A stretch of DNA of 52,136 bases from Desulfobacterales bacterium (GCA_029211065.1 JARGFK010000021.1:1-52136), one strand, 5' to 3'; shown: positions 35,563 to 44,186, counted from the first letter of the stretch. The notes: a model not told the origin generated them from the sequence alone. Made by a program: numbers and translations.

Positions 35563-36572
35563 GCGGCACCTCCATCACCGGCAGCAAGGTCGATTGACCG
35601 GCGCACGGCCTCTTTGACATAGGTCCTGGCCATATTTTTACGATAGCCGGGGGTATATCCATAGGTGTTGTTAATCGGGTGGGACTTTTTAAAGGCGGCT
35701 TCCGCCAGTCCGTCGATTAAATCATCCGTAACCGTTTTGCCCTTGAGTTCTTCCGCCGCTGCAATCATGATCGGCGCTTTTTCAACCGCCGTCAACACCA
35801 GTGCAATATCAGCGACTGTTTTTTTGTCGGGCTGCAGTGCCAGGTGGAGCGCAACCCCCAACAGGGGATAGTCAATGGCTTTGCGGATCCTCATCTTTAA
35901 ATACACAGCAGCAGAATGGGCCGCAGGTGCAGGAACCTGAATTTCGGTGACCACCTGACCCGGTTGAAGGGTACAGGGCTGTTTGCCGTCGCCGGAAAAA
36001 AGCCGGTGGACCGGAATGACGGCGTCTCCGGACGCATCGGATATCTTGACCACGGCATTGAGCACCATCAGAACAGGCGCCAGATCTCCGCAATAGGTTG
36101 CCCAGCAATCTTTGCTTCCCCGGACGGCATGGCAGGCATCGCCGTCCAACTTCAGGCACGGTCCCAGCCCCTGGCGCAGCATGGGCGGGCGGTTGTAATA
36201 GAGGCAGCAGGTATCCTGACAAAGATTGCCGCCGATGGTTCCCATGGCCTGGAGTTGCCTGCTGCCGACATCCCGGGCGGCTTTTGCCAGGACCGGGTAC
36301 TTTTTCCGAACCAGGTCGTGTCCAGCAAGCTGGCAGAGGGTCGCCAGTGCGCCGATGTTCAGGCCGCCGTCTTTTCGCTCGGTTATCCCGTTCAGACCGG
36401 GGATGCCGCAAAGATCAACCACGATTTCGGGAATTTTGAGCCAGTGTTTCAGGGCCATCATCAGATCGGTTCCGCCGGCAACTGGGATGGCCGTTGGGCC
36501 GTGTTCTCTGAGCAAAGTGCAACATTCGCTGACAGAACCGGGTTTGGCGTAATCGAACTTCGGCAGCTTCAT
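35559..36572 (-). CDS. Molybdenum hydroxylase, FAD subunit with extra [4Fe-4S] loop (HcrB-like)
   Basis: 337 residues. FAD-binding motifs VAGGTDLM (31-38) and GTIGGNL (111-117). A Cys-rich insertion follows at 118-161 with Cys 123, 139, 147 and 156; I recall the [4Fe-4S] ligands of 4-hydroxybenzoyl-CoA reductase beta subunit as Cys 122, 138, 146, 155, the same spacing. This loop is absent from ordinary xanthine dehydrogenases and CO dehydrogenases, so the enzyme belongs to the group that can also work reductively. It is second of three genes, 61 bases after the large subunit. Confidence 0.92.
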   Translation of the reverse strand: MKLPKFDYAKPGSVSECCTLLREHGPTAIPVAGGTDLMMALKHWLKIPEIVVDLCGIPGLNGITERKDGGLNIGALATLCQLAGHDLVRKKYPVLAKAARDVGSRQLQAMGTIGGNLCQDTCCLYYNRPPMLRQGLGPCLKLDGDACHAVRGSKDCWATYCGDLAPVLMVLNAVVKISDASGDAVIPVHRLFSGDGKQPCTLQPGQVVTEIQVPAPAAHSAAVYLKMRIRKAIDYPLLGVALHLALQPDKKTVADIALVLTAVEKAPIMIAAAEELKGKTVTDDLIDGLAEAAFKKSHPINNTYGYTPGYRKNMARTYVKEAVRRSIDLAAGDGGAA

Positions 36573-36633
36573 GTTTGTCTCCTTCTATGGTTAACCCGTC
36601 GTGGCTGGTTCGGCTTTAAAAACGAATGCCGCA

Positions 36634-38949
36634 CTATTTTTTTTCGGATTGCGCCTTTTGTTTAAGCGCTTCCAGAATTTTGTCCGGTGTGATGGGCAGA
36701 CTCCGGATGCGAACGCCCACCGCATCATAAATTGCGCCGGCAATCGCAGGGGGCAGCGGCACGTTGTTGGTCTCGCCCATTCCTTTGGCGCCGTATGGAC
36801 CCTCCCGGTGGCTGTATTCCACCAGAACGGATTCAATGTCCGGAACCTCCAGGGCGGTGGGCACCTTGTAATGTAAAAAGTTGGGATTCAATACCTCGCC
36901 CTCTTTATACATGTACGCTTCATACATGGCGTATCCCAACCCCGTGGCAACGCCCCCTTCCAATTGTGAAATGCAGTTGGAGGGATGAATGGCCTTGCCG
37001 ACATCGTGGGCTGCATAAACCTTTATAATTTTGACCTCGCCGGTCTCCGGGTTGACTTCAACTTCAACCCCATGGGCGCCCAGCAGCCAGAAAATCATAA
37101 AAGTCGAAAAATATTGACCGGGGATGTCCAGTTCCGGGTAGTAAAATCCTCTGCCAAGAACAGTGGCGCTGGAGCCGTAGTGTTTCTTGAGGATATCGGC
37201 GATGGGGACGGCCTGCTGGGGTGCGCCTTTAACAAAGATATTGCCGGCCCTGGCCACCAGGTCGTCCGGGTTTGCCTCCATGGTCGCGGCCGCCAGTTTA
37301 AAGATCTGGTCCCGGGCGTCTATCGCCGCCGTTTTAACGGCATTGCCCATATGAAACGTCGATCGGCTGGAGGTGGTGGAGGCGTCAAAGGGCGTAAAAG
37401 CGGTGTCGGGCGTGGCCTTGCGCACCCAGCCGATGGGCACGCCCAGTTCTTCGGCAGCAATCTGGCACAGAATGGTTTCGGAGCCCTGGCCGACTTCGGT
37501 CGTGCTGCTCAATATTTCCACGGTGGCATCCTCGTTTACTTTGACAAAGGCTGCGGATGCAAACGGGGTCTTGACCGCTCTTTCCATGCAGGCGACGCCT
37601 CTCCCCCTGTTTTTTTCCTTGGGCTTTTTGCTCCAGTTCATTTTTTCAGCAACCTGTCCCAAACAGGTATCCAGTCCTTCGGAATAAAGGACCTGTCCCG
37701 AAGTGTGCCGGTCGCCGTCCTTGTATACATGCTTTCGTCTGAATGCCAGGGGGTCCAGGCCCATGTCCTGGGCGATCCGGTTCATGTGGGACTCATAGGC
37801 CCAGGCTGATTGGGCGCCGCCGTAGCCCCGCATGGCGCCGGCGACCTGGCGGTTGGTATAGACGCAGTAGCTGTCGATGCTGACATGGGGAATGTTGTAA
37901 GGGCCGGGGCCGGATACGCCGCCGAAGCGGCAGACGGTCGGCCCTTTTTCGGCATATCCGCCGGTGGCCCAGTACAATGTCACTTTGCGGGCCAGGATGG
38001 TGCCGTCTTTTTTAACGCCGGTTTTGAGGTGAATGGTGGCGGGATGCCGGACAAGGGAAGAGCAGAACTCCTCCTCGCGGGTGTAAATGACCCGGATGGG
38101 ACGATTGCGCAGCTCCCATGCCAGGGCAATGGCGGCGGCTTCGGCCTTCAGACCGCCCTTGCCGCCGAAATTGCCGCCGATATAGGGGGCGCAGATCACC
38201 CTGACGTTGCTGTTGGGTATATTCAGCGCCTTGGAGATTTCGCTGCGGCAGCGGTAGGGCGAGTCATTGTTGGCCCAGAGGGTCATGCGGTTTTCATCGT
38301 CAATCAGGCAGATGGCGCCATGGGGCTCGATCGAGCAGTGCTGCTGCATGCCGGATGTGATCGTGTCTTCAAAAATATGGTCCGATTCGGCAAAGCCTTT
38401 TTCAACATCCCCCTGGCGAAGCTGAAAATTGTTGCAGATATTGCTGCCCGCCGTCGGGTCGATGCCCGGGGCATGTTTGTATTTCCCGAGATCTTCATGA
38501 ATGATGGGCGCACCCGGCGCTGCGGACGCTTCCGGATCAAAGACCGCCGGGAGTTCTTCATACACCACCTCAATCAACCCCAGGGCCCTTTCAGCAATGG
38601 CCTCATCCACAGCGGCAACGGCGGCGACGCCTTCACCGGCGTATCGGACCTTGCCGATGGCCAGGAAGGGTTCGTCACAAAGGGATTCGCCGTGCAGGAA
38701 GGGTATGTCGGCGCCGGTGACAACCCCTTTGACGCCGGGAAGCGCTTCGGCACGGGACGTATCGATACGGATGATGCGGGCGTGGGCAAATTTGCTGCGA
38801 AGCACCTTGCCGTAGAGCATCCCTTTGATTTGCATGTCTTCGATAAATACTGCCCTTCCGGTTACCTTGCTTCTGGCATCGAGACGGACGGGAGATTTGC
38901 CGATGTATTCGTACTGTTCCTTTTCCCTGTCGCTGGCTTCAGCTGCCAT
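36634..38949 (-). CDS. Molybdenum hydroxylase, molybdopterin-binding large subunit (HcrA-like)
   Basis: 771 residues, near the length of HcrA. Domains: aldehyde oxidase/xanthine dehydrogenase a/b hammerhead (about 20-130) and the molybdopterin-binding region (about 150-760). Motifs: PYIGGNFGGKGG, GAMRGYGGAQSAWAYESHMNRIA, GQGSETILCQIAAEELGV and the catalytic Glu in GAKGMGETNNVPLPPAI. With the FAD and [2Fe-2S] subunits it adds or removes a hydroxyl on an aromatic or N-heterocyclic ring or acyl-CoA; the exact substrate is unknown. AGAGGA precedes the ATG. It is divergent from the cupin pair. Confidence 0.93.
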   Translation of the reverse strand: MAAEASDREKEQYEYIGKSPVRLDARSKVTGRAVFIEDMQIKGMLYGKVLRSKFAHARIIRIDTSRAEALPGVKGVVTGADIPFLHGESLCDEPFLAIGKVRYAGEGVAAVAAVDEAIAERALGLIEVVYEELPAVFDPEASAAPGAPIIHEDLGKYKHAPGIDPTAGSNICNNFQLRQGDVEKGFAESDHIFEDTITSGMQQHCSIEPHGAICLIDDENRMTLWANNDSPYRCRSEISKALNIPNSNVRVICAPYIGGNFGGKGGLKAEAAAIALAWELRNRPIRVIYTREEEFCSSLVRHPATIHLKTGVKKDGTILARKVTLYWATGGYAEKGPTVCRFGGVSGPGPYNIPHVSIDSYCVYTNRQVAGAMRGYGGAQSAWAYESHMNRIAQDMGLDPLAFRRKHVYKDGDRHTSGQVLYSEGLDTCLGQVAEKMNWSKKPKEKNRGRGVACMERAVKTPFASAAFVKVNEDATVEILSSTTEVGQGSETILCQIAAEELGVPIGWVRKATPDTAFTPFDASTTSSRSTFHMGNAVKTAAIDARDQIFKLAAATMEANPDDLVARAGNIFVKGAPQQAVPIADILKKHYGSSATVLGRGFYYPELDIPGQYFSTFMIFWLLGAHGVEVEVNPETGEVKIIKVYAAHDVGKAIHPSNCISQLEGGVATGLGYAMYEAYMYKEGEVLNPNFLHYKVPTALEVPDIESVLVEYSHREGPYGAKGMGETNNVPLPPAIAGAIYDAVGVRIRSLPITPDKILEALKQKAQSEKK

Positions 38950-39048
38950 ATGTCCTCTCCGGTTGTGATCCCATTATTGAGTTGTGATTTTCCCTTTATT
39001 GAAAAAAGAGGGGTTCCGTCAAGCGCTTATCGGGAAAAAATTTTACAC

Positions 39049-39084
39049 TTGACTTGGTAATTACAATGTAGCTAAAATGTAATT
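39049..39084 (+). promoter_or_regulatory. Promoter with palindromic operator, between the hydroxylase and cupin genes
   Basis: TTGACT (39049-39054), an 18-base spacer and TAAAAT (39073-39078) make a good sigma-70 promoter for the cupin pair. AATTACA (39059-39065) and TGTAATT (39078-39084) form an inverted repeat around TAGCTA, overlapping the spacer and -10 box. A repressor bound there would block transcription. It is in the 239-base divergent region, so it may also affect the hydroxylase. Confidence 0.65.
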
Positions 39085-39188
39085 CGATGTCAAAGGAAAA
39101 AATATCAGAAGTGAACAATATAAATTCGGCAAAGGCCTTGAATGTATCGGCACCAAATTACCCCTAACTGATAGAGGAGGGATCAAGG

Positions 39189-39731
39189 ATGAGCGCAGAA
39201 GAACAAGACGGCAAATGGATCCGCTGGCAGAAACGGCGCGTATTTGTCAGGGAGGTTGCCGGGAAATACGGCGAAGTTTATCGCACCCTGCTGGAACAGC
39301 CCAGGGTTTACAGCAGCAAGGATGTTCCGTTTCATGGCGGACCGACCAAGTACGGCAAGAATATCGTTAACCCCATGCGAATCATGGTAACCCAACTCAT
39401 TGAAACCCACATGGATGTCATTCCGCCGGGAACCTATGGCCAGAAACATGCCCACATGAACAGCGCGGTCTTTTTTATTCTCGAGGGCAAGGGCTTTGAT
39501 GTCCATGACGAAGAAAGAATCGACTGGGAGGCCGGAGATGCCTGCATTGTCGAGAATGCCTGTGTGCACCGTCATCATAATGACGGCGATAAACCGGCCC
39601 GCATCGTGATTATAAAGGCCAAGCCGGCGTTTTTATTCTCTCACCTGTTGTTCCAGAAAGTTATGGAGTATCCGCCGGAAACCGCACCGCCCGGTTACGA
39701 AGACTATAAACCCGAAGATTGGAGGGAATAA
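39189..39731 (+). CDS. Cupin-domain protein, first of a pair
   Basis: 180 residues. One cupin domain (about 65-150). The first metal motif reads HAHMNSAVFFILEG: His 87 and His 89 are kept, but the usual Glu is Ala 93. The second motif is VENACVHRHHN (His 127). So it may bind metal with three His or be a non-catalytic partner. GAGGAGG is 8 bases before the ATG. It is 3 bases from the second cupin and divergent from the molybdenum enzyme. Related proteins resemble small-molecule dioxygenases or isomerases; function unknown. Confidence 0.85.
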   Translation: MSAEEQDGKWIRWQKRRVFVREVAGKYGEVYRTLLEQPRVYSSKDVPFHGGPTKYGKNIVNPMRIMVTQLIETHMDVIPPGTYGQKHAHMNSAVFFILEGKGFDVHDEERIDWEAGDACIVENACVHRHHNDGDKPARIVIIKAKPAFLFSHLLFQKVMEYPPETAPPGYEDYKPEDWRE

Positions 39732-39734
39732 AAA

Positions 39735-40289
39735 ATGGCTTATGATGAAAGCAAAGTCGCGAATATCGGAAATCAAAAAGCCGATTTTTACAAAGAAGCC
39801 CTGAAGGAGTCAAAAGAATTCAGGGAGGAGTATAAAAAACGCAAGGGAACCGTAAGAGTGGCTGAGATGCCGTGGGAAGATTCACCCGACGGAAAAATCA
39901 AACATGTCATCAATGAAAAGATGAATACCAAGGAATGCGCCCTGGATATTTATATGCAGTTTCTGAAGCCCGGCGGCCGCTCCGGTCAGCATCGCCATTT
40001 GTCCGAAGAAGTGTTCCTGGTCCTTGAAGGCAGCGGCTATGATCTTCATTGGGATGTGGATTTTAAGCTCCATGATAAAGGATATGACTGGATCTGGAGC
40101 AAAGAGCCGAAGAAGTTTGAGTGGAAGGAGGGAGATTTCGTCTATATCCCGCCCTACACAACGCATCAGCACTTTAACAGCGATCCCAAAAAAACGTCCA
40201 GGATACTGGTGACCACCAGCCGCCTGGTGAAAGCGCTCGGGTTTAACTGGTTTGAACAGGTTGAAAATGCGCCGGGGTACAAGGGATAA
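39735..40289 (+). CDS. Cupin-domain protein, second of a pair
   Basis: 184 residues, paralogue in layout of the previous protein but with a complete metal motif: HRHLSEEVFLVLEG with His 86, His 88 and Glu 92, plus His 144 in IPPYTTHQHFN. An insertion rich in aromatic residues (HWDVDFKLHDKGYDWIW, about 105-121) lies between the motifs. A helical Lys/Glu-rich N-terminus of about 45 residues precedes the barrel. Probably a metalloenzyme acting on a ring compound together with the first cupin; inference only. Confidence 0.85.
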   Translation: MAYDESKVANIGNQKADFYKEALKESKEFREEYKKRKGTVRVAEMPWEDSPDGKIKHVINEKMNTKECALDIYMQFLKPGGRSGQHRHLSEEVFLVLEGSGYDLHWDVDFKLHDKGYDWIWSKEPKKFEWKEGDFVYIPPYTTHQHFNSDPKKTSRILVTTSRLVKALGFNWFEQVENAPGYKG

Positions 40290-40296
40290 AATTTAA

Positions 40297-40340
40297 GCCT
40301 GCCCCTGTAGGAATAGATTATTTAGGCCATAGGGGCAGGC
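40297..40340. terminator. Inverted repeat at the convergent end of the cupin operon
   Basis: GCCTGCCCCT (40297-40306) and its exact complement (40331-40340) are separated by 24 bases. It lies 8 bases after the cupin stop codon and 25 bases before the end of the gene on the other strand. There is no T-run, so it may be a weak or bidirectional terminator or an mRNA-end stabiliser. Confidence 0.5.
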
Positions 40341-40364
40341 ATCGAAATCGAACAACAGGGGCCT

Positions 40365-41033
40365 TTATGCAAAGGTCTCTATTAAACGGGCTTCCACCGG
40401 CCTGACCCTTTCAAGGGGTGAAAAATCCGGCACCGGGTCGTAATTTTCAGGATCGAAAGAAACAAGGTCGCTGATCAGATTGGCCCTGCGGCCGGTGTTG
40501 GTATTCATGCGAAAAGGGAGTTGAATCCGGTCGCCGGTTGTTCCGGCTTCCACGGACCGGGGATAAAAAGGCGTTTCCGCCAGACCGCTCTGTTCAAGGG
40601 TTGATTCCACAAAGCGTTTTACCTTCATTGCCGATACCGGCCGGGTAAAGTAAAGGATCAGATGGTATCCGACGGTGGGGAATTCCATTAAAATATTTTC
40701 CCTTTGAATTCCCAGGGATGCCAGCGTGCGGATCACCCGCAGGGTTTTTTCCTTTTCCAGAACAATTTTATCTTTTAATATGCGCCATTCCTGTTTCCGG
40801 GGCAGCACATCCAGGTCATACAGACAGAACGAGACATTTCCGGCAGGGTCCATCTGATAGATGGCATAGGTGTTGACCAGTGTGACATGCTCTCGGAATC
40901 TTTCAAAGGTCAGGCCGCCGGGCACCTTTGAATAGGCGCCTGCCTTTTTAACGGCAGCACAATCGTCTCTCCCGCGATAGATCTTGATAAAATTCCGGTA
41001 GGCCGTTTCCAGCGAACTGTTTGTCGTTGCCAT
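40365..41033 (-). CDS. Stand-alone archaeo-eukaryotic primase (AEP)-like domain protein
   Basis: About 222 residues. The catalytic-type motif DxD is in FCLYDLDVLP (about Asp 73, Asp 75), the sxH-type His in TVGYHLILYFTRPVSAMKVKRF (about His 124), and the pattern ...FYPRS...GDRIQLPFRMNTNTGRR corresponds to the FPxQ...GNLIxLP part of primases from TOTE conflict systems. So it is probably a primase-polymerase fold. No helicase, nuclease or other TOTE partner is next to it. ATG 41033 is chosen since AAGGAAG is well placed. Recognition is from motifs only. Confidence 0.55.
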   Translation of the reverse strand: MATTNSSLETAYRNFIKIYRGRDDCAAVKKAGAYSKVPGGLTFERFREHVTLVNTYAIYQMDPAGNVSFCLYDLDVLPRKQEWRILKDKIVLEKEKTLRVIRTLASLGIQRENILMEFPTVGYHLILYFTRPVSAMKVKRFVESTLEQSGLAETPFYPRSVEAGTTGDRIQLPFRMNTNTGRRANLISDLVSFDPENYDPVPDFSPLERVRPVEARLIETFA

Positions 41034-41138
41034 GGGCATCTTCCTTTATTGTCGGTTGAAAAATAGTCCGAAAAGTCATATCAGGCATAATCGGTTTGTG
41101 TCAATCGATCTAAGTATAACCTGCCAAGAGGTTCGACG

Positions 41139-42452
41139 ATGGGAAAATCACTGTTAGTCGCCGACCAGCCGTACGCAATGATGTCCCCTGATGTTTTAAG
41201 ACAAATGGGAGAAGCGCTGGAACTGCCCGACAATGGAACACAGGTGCAGGCGTTGGCAGACCAGGCGCCATCGGGGGCATTTGACCCGCGCGAACTTGAA
41301 AAGCTTTCGCCGGCAGCGCTGGGTTACGAACCGGCCTGGGTCACTGCCCGGTTCCCGTATTACGGTCTTGACTGGGATATTACCGGGCTGCGGCTGGAAA
41401 GTCAGTCTGATGGCGCCGCGCAATTGCCGTGGCTGGTATTTATCAACGGCGGTTCCGCCAACTTTTACGAGTTCTTACTGGACCCGCTGAATCGTCCGGG
41501 GCTGGGACAATACCTGGCCCAGAAAGCCAACGTCCTGCTGCTAACGATACCGGGAAACTTTAAATACGGCGGCTGGACAGCGCCATGTTCCGAAAGAATC
41601 CCGCAATATCTGTTGGATCGGGATCTTCCGACCGACGAAGTGCAGGTGCGAAACGCGATGTTTACGAACCGGCTGATACTATCGGGCCTGGAGCGGCTGG
41701 TTTCAGTCCATACGGGCGGAGACATTCTCATCGTAGGGCACTCCACCTCGGGAGAAATGGCTTATCTGGCAAAAGGGACGGCGGTCTTAAACGAACGCTT
41801 AAAGGATCGCTTTCTGGGGTGGGGGAGCGGCGGTCCGGCAGGACTTCGCAGCGCCTGGGAAACGGAACAGGGGTTCAGGGAAGCGTCGGTGCAAAAGGTA
41901 TCCAAATACCCACCGCTGTGGCAGGTCCGTGGCCGCAGCCCGGAAAATTATCTCCGGTCCGGATATATCGGCCCCTTGAATCCGTGCAAGGCGCCCGGCA
42001 TGAGCGATCTGGGTGTTGCCGAACGATGGCTTTCCCTGGAGGAACGGCGGCGGCCCAATTTTAAACAAGTCCTGCAGGACCTGGAGCACAAGGGGATGGT
42101 GGAGCTGCTCCCCAAGCTGGCAGGCGAATTGACGGATGTTTTGTTTAGAACCGGATCAAAAATCCAGCCAACGGAGATACAGGCGGACCTGTTCAGCGTC
42201 AACCCTTCAATGCTCGGGGGATACCGGAAAATGGTCTGGGTGGTGGGAAAATGGGACCGGGGGCATTGGCACAAAGAATCTCCCCGGAAAGCGCGGGAGC
42301 TGACCATTGCCGATCAGTTCCGCGTCCACAATCCTGAAGCTGACATCCGCATCCTGGTATTGGACATGCCCCTGACGCACTACGGCCATATTGAAGCGCC
42401 CCGGGAAGTGGCGGGATGTCTGCTGGCGGCTACTCGGTGGCTGATTGAATAG
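41139..42452 (+). CDS. Alpha/beta-hydrolase-fold protein
   Basis: 437 residues. A nucleophile elbow at IVGHSTSGEMAYL (Ser 202), an oxyanion-loop region FINGGSANFYEF (about 102-112), and a C-terminal THYGHIEAPREVAG (likely catalytic His). It lacks a signal peptide. The long N-terminal and central parts do not match a subfamily I can name; could be an esterase or amidase. GAGG lies 7 bases before the ATG. It is divergent from the primase-like gene, with 105 bases between them. Confidence 0.75.
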   Translation: MGKSLLVADQPYAMMSPDVLRQMGEALELPDNGTQVQALADQAPSGAFDPRELEKLSPAALGYEPAWVTARFPYYGLDWDITGLRLESQSDGAAQLPWLVFINGGSANFYEFLLDPLNRPGLGQYLAQKANVLLLTIPGNFKYGGWTAPCSERIPQYLLDRDLPTDEVQVRNAMFTNRLILSGLERLVSVHTGGDILIVGHSTSGEMAYLAKGTAVLNERLKDRFLGWGSGGPAGLRSAWETEQGFREASVQKVSKYPPLWQVRGRSPENYLRSGYIGPLNPCKAPGMSDLGVAERWLSLEERRRPNFKQVLQDLEHKGMVELLPKLAGELTDVLFRTGSKIQPTEIQADLFSVNPSMLGGYRKMVWVVGKWDRGHWHKESPRKARELTIADQFRVHNPEADIRILVLDMPLTHYGHIEAPREVAGCLLAATRWLIE

Positions 42453-42496
42453 CCAATTATGCATATTCATGTTGGATGACGAATATAATTTCTCCC

Positions 42497-42632
42497 GAGC
42501 GGCTGTCCGACAATCTATTATTCCTCTCCCCCTTGTGGGGAGAGGTTAGGTGAGGGGGGGTATGTTTTCGCCCCTTACACCCTCACCCCAGCCCTCTCCC
42601 TCAAGGGAGAGGGAGTTGTCGGATAGGCTCTC
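42497..42632. mobile_element. MITE-like element with imperfect inverted ends
   Basis: Ends GAGCGGCTGTCCGACAA (42497) and TTGTCGGATAGGCTCTC (to 42632) are imperfect inverted repeats. Inside are two hairpins of the CTCTCCC...GGGAGAG type around 42533 and 42593. It has no coding capacity. It occupies the space between the hydrolase and the mocA-like gene, whose ends converge here. Confidence 0.65.
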
Positions 42633-42641
42633 AGGGGGATT

Positions 42642-43271
42642 TCATTCAAGATTTCTATTTTTCATAATGGCGGTTAGTTCCTCCAGATCCTTTTCGGTGT
42701 CGATGTCAAAAAAGGGCAGAGGGTCCTTTGTTTCCACCAAAAGCACCGCTTCCGGGTGCGCCCGGATGATTTCTCTGGCGCCGATATCCCCGGATACGTT
42801 CAATAGCTGTTGGTAGAACTTGCTGCTGAAAAGCGTTGGATTTCCCCGTTTGCCGTTGTAAACGGGGACGCAGATGTCTTTTTCCGACTCCCAAAAGCTT
42901 TCCAGTAACTGATCGATCAGGGCTGAACTCACCAATGGTTGATCCCCCAGCAAAAACATCACCGCGGGAAAGTCCTTCATGACGTTGGCTAAACCCGTGC
43001 GCAGGGATTGACTCATACCGTCCTTGTATTGAGGATTTATGATCGTGAGAACCTGCCGGTCGTTGTATCTCAGCGACAGATTGGACGCGATTTGCCGGGC
43101 GTCATGGCCGAGGACCACAACGATATTATCCAGCCGGGAGGATAAACAGGCATCCACCACCCATTCGATCAGCGGTTTGCCGTTTAAGTCCATGAGCTGC
43201 TTGGGCCGGCCGAACCGGGTGGACAGGCCGGCCGCCAGAATGATTCCTGCTGTAGGTCTTTTGGGGTTCAC
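42642..43271 (-). CDS. mocA: Molybdenum cofactor cytidylyltransferase-like (MocA-type) nucleotidyltransferase
   Basis: 209 residues. MobA-like NTP-transferase domain: GIILAAGLSTRFGRPKQLMDLNGKPLIEW, VVVLGHDA, PQYKDGMSQSLRTGL, FLLGDQPLVS and GKRGNPTLFS. MocA converts molybdopterin-Mo to the cytosine dinucleotide form used by enzymes of the xanthine dehydrogenase family, which fits the HcrABC-like genes 4 kb away. The family also includes other nucleotidyltransferases, so the symbol is likely rather than certain. Confidence 0.82.
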   Translation of the reverse strand: MNPKRPTAGIILAAGLSTRFGRPKQLMDLNGKPLIEWVVDACLSSRLDNIVVVLGHDARQIASNLSLRYNDRQVLTIINPQYKDGMSQSLRTGLANVMKDFPAVMFLLGDQPLVSSALIDQLLESFWESEKDICVPVYNGKRGNPTLFSSKFYQQLLNVSGDIGAREIIRAHPEAVLLVETKDPLPFFDIDTEKDLEELTAIMKNRNLE

Positions 43272-43397
43272 GGGATATTTTCCGGTTTAATTTTAATGAG
43301 CATAATAAAAAAAAGTTTTGACAGCAAGTACTAACGAATGCTAACGGGAAACGATTTTAACACCTTTGGCCGCTTTTGGCAGGAGAATGGATAAAAC

Positions 43398-44186
43398 ATG
43401 ATTGACAGGGAAACAGAAATCGCATTCAACACGCAGGTGGCAGCCGATACCTATGTGATGGGGTTTAAAGCCCCTGAAATCGTCGCTGCGGCAAGCCCCG
43501 GACAGTTTGTCATGATCCGGGTGGGCTCGGCCCTGGAGCCGCTCTTGCGGCGGCCGTTCTCCATCGGGGGAACCTTGCAGGGAGAGCTGCTCCTGATCCT
43601 TTATAAGGTCATCGGCAAAGGGACGGCCCTCATGGCTAAAGCGGAAAAGGGGGACCATATGGCGGTCTTGGGGCCGCTGGGCCGGGGATTTTCCCAGCCC
43701 CGGCCGGGAAAAAGGCCGATACTGGCAGCGGGCGGAATCGGCATTGCCCCCCTGCTGTTTTTGGCCCAAACCCTCGCTGTTTCCAAACCGCTGTTTCTGG
43801 CCGGTTATCGCCGCGAAGCCGAAAAGGTCCCCTTCGACACATTCGGGTTGACGGATGAAAACCTTCTGATTGCAACCGATGACGGCAGTCTCGGGCATCA
43901 TGGTTTTGTTACGGAATTGCTTGAAACCCATATCCATCAGGCAGAGAAGGCTTCAGCGATCGTCTATGCCTGCGGACCGGCGCCCATGCTCAAAAAGGTG
44001 GCGGCTTTGACCATCTCAAGCCAAACCTCCTGCCAGATGTCTTTGGAAGCCAATATGGCCTGCGGCCTGGGGGCCTGCCAGGGGTGTGCGGTGAAATCAT
44101 CGACACCGGACCGAATAACCTACTATCTGGTATGCAAGGACGGGCCGATATTTCCGGCCCGCGCCATTGATTGGGAGACCCTATGA
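43398..44186 (+). CDS. pyrK: Dihydroorotate dehydrogenase B, electron-transfer subunit
   Basis: 262 residues. FAD motif RRPFSIG (51-57), NAD motif GGIGIAP (112-118), [2Fe-2S] ligands Cys 222, 227, 230 and 246. It moves electrons from PyrD flavin to NAD+. It overlaps pyrD by 4 bases (ATGA). The ribosome-binding site GGAG is rather far, 12 bases. Marks class 1B PyrD, used by anaerobes in place of quinone-linked enzymes. Confidence 0.95.
   Translation: MIDRETEIAFNTQVAADTYVMGFKAPEIVAAASPGQFVMIRVGSALEPLLRRPFSIGGTLQGELLLILYKVIGKGTALMAKAEKGDHMAVLGPLGRGFSQPRPGKRPILAAGGIGIAPLLFLAQTLAVSKPLFLAGYRREAEKVPFDTFGLTDENLLIATDDGSLGHHGFVTELLETHIHQAEKASAIVYACGPAPMLKKVAALTISSQTSCQMSLEANMACGLGACQGCAVKSSTPDRITYYLVCKDGPIFPARAIDWETL

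Noticed and set aside
37810-39060. 416-codon plus-strand open frame opposite the molybdenum enzyme large subunit
   Set aside because: It is antisense to a gene with full family motifs; its sequence is Gly/Ala/Asp-rich without domain features, typical of a GC-driven shadow frame.
40365-41033. A complete TOTE conflict (defence) system around the primase-like protein
   Set aside because: No helicase, endonuclease or other TOTE component is nearby; neighbours are a cupin and a hydrolase.
43318-43346. pyrK promoter at TTGACA 43318
   Set aside because: The -35 box is perfect, but the sequence at the right spacing (CTAACG) is a poor -10 box.
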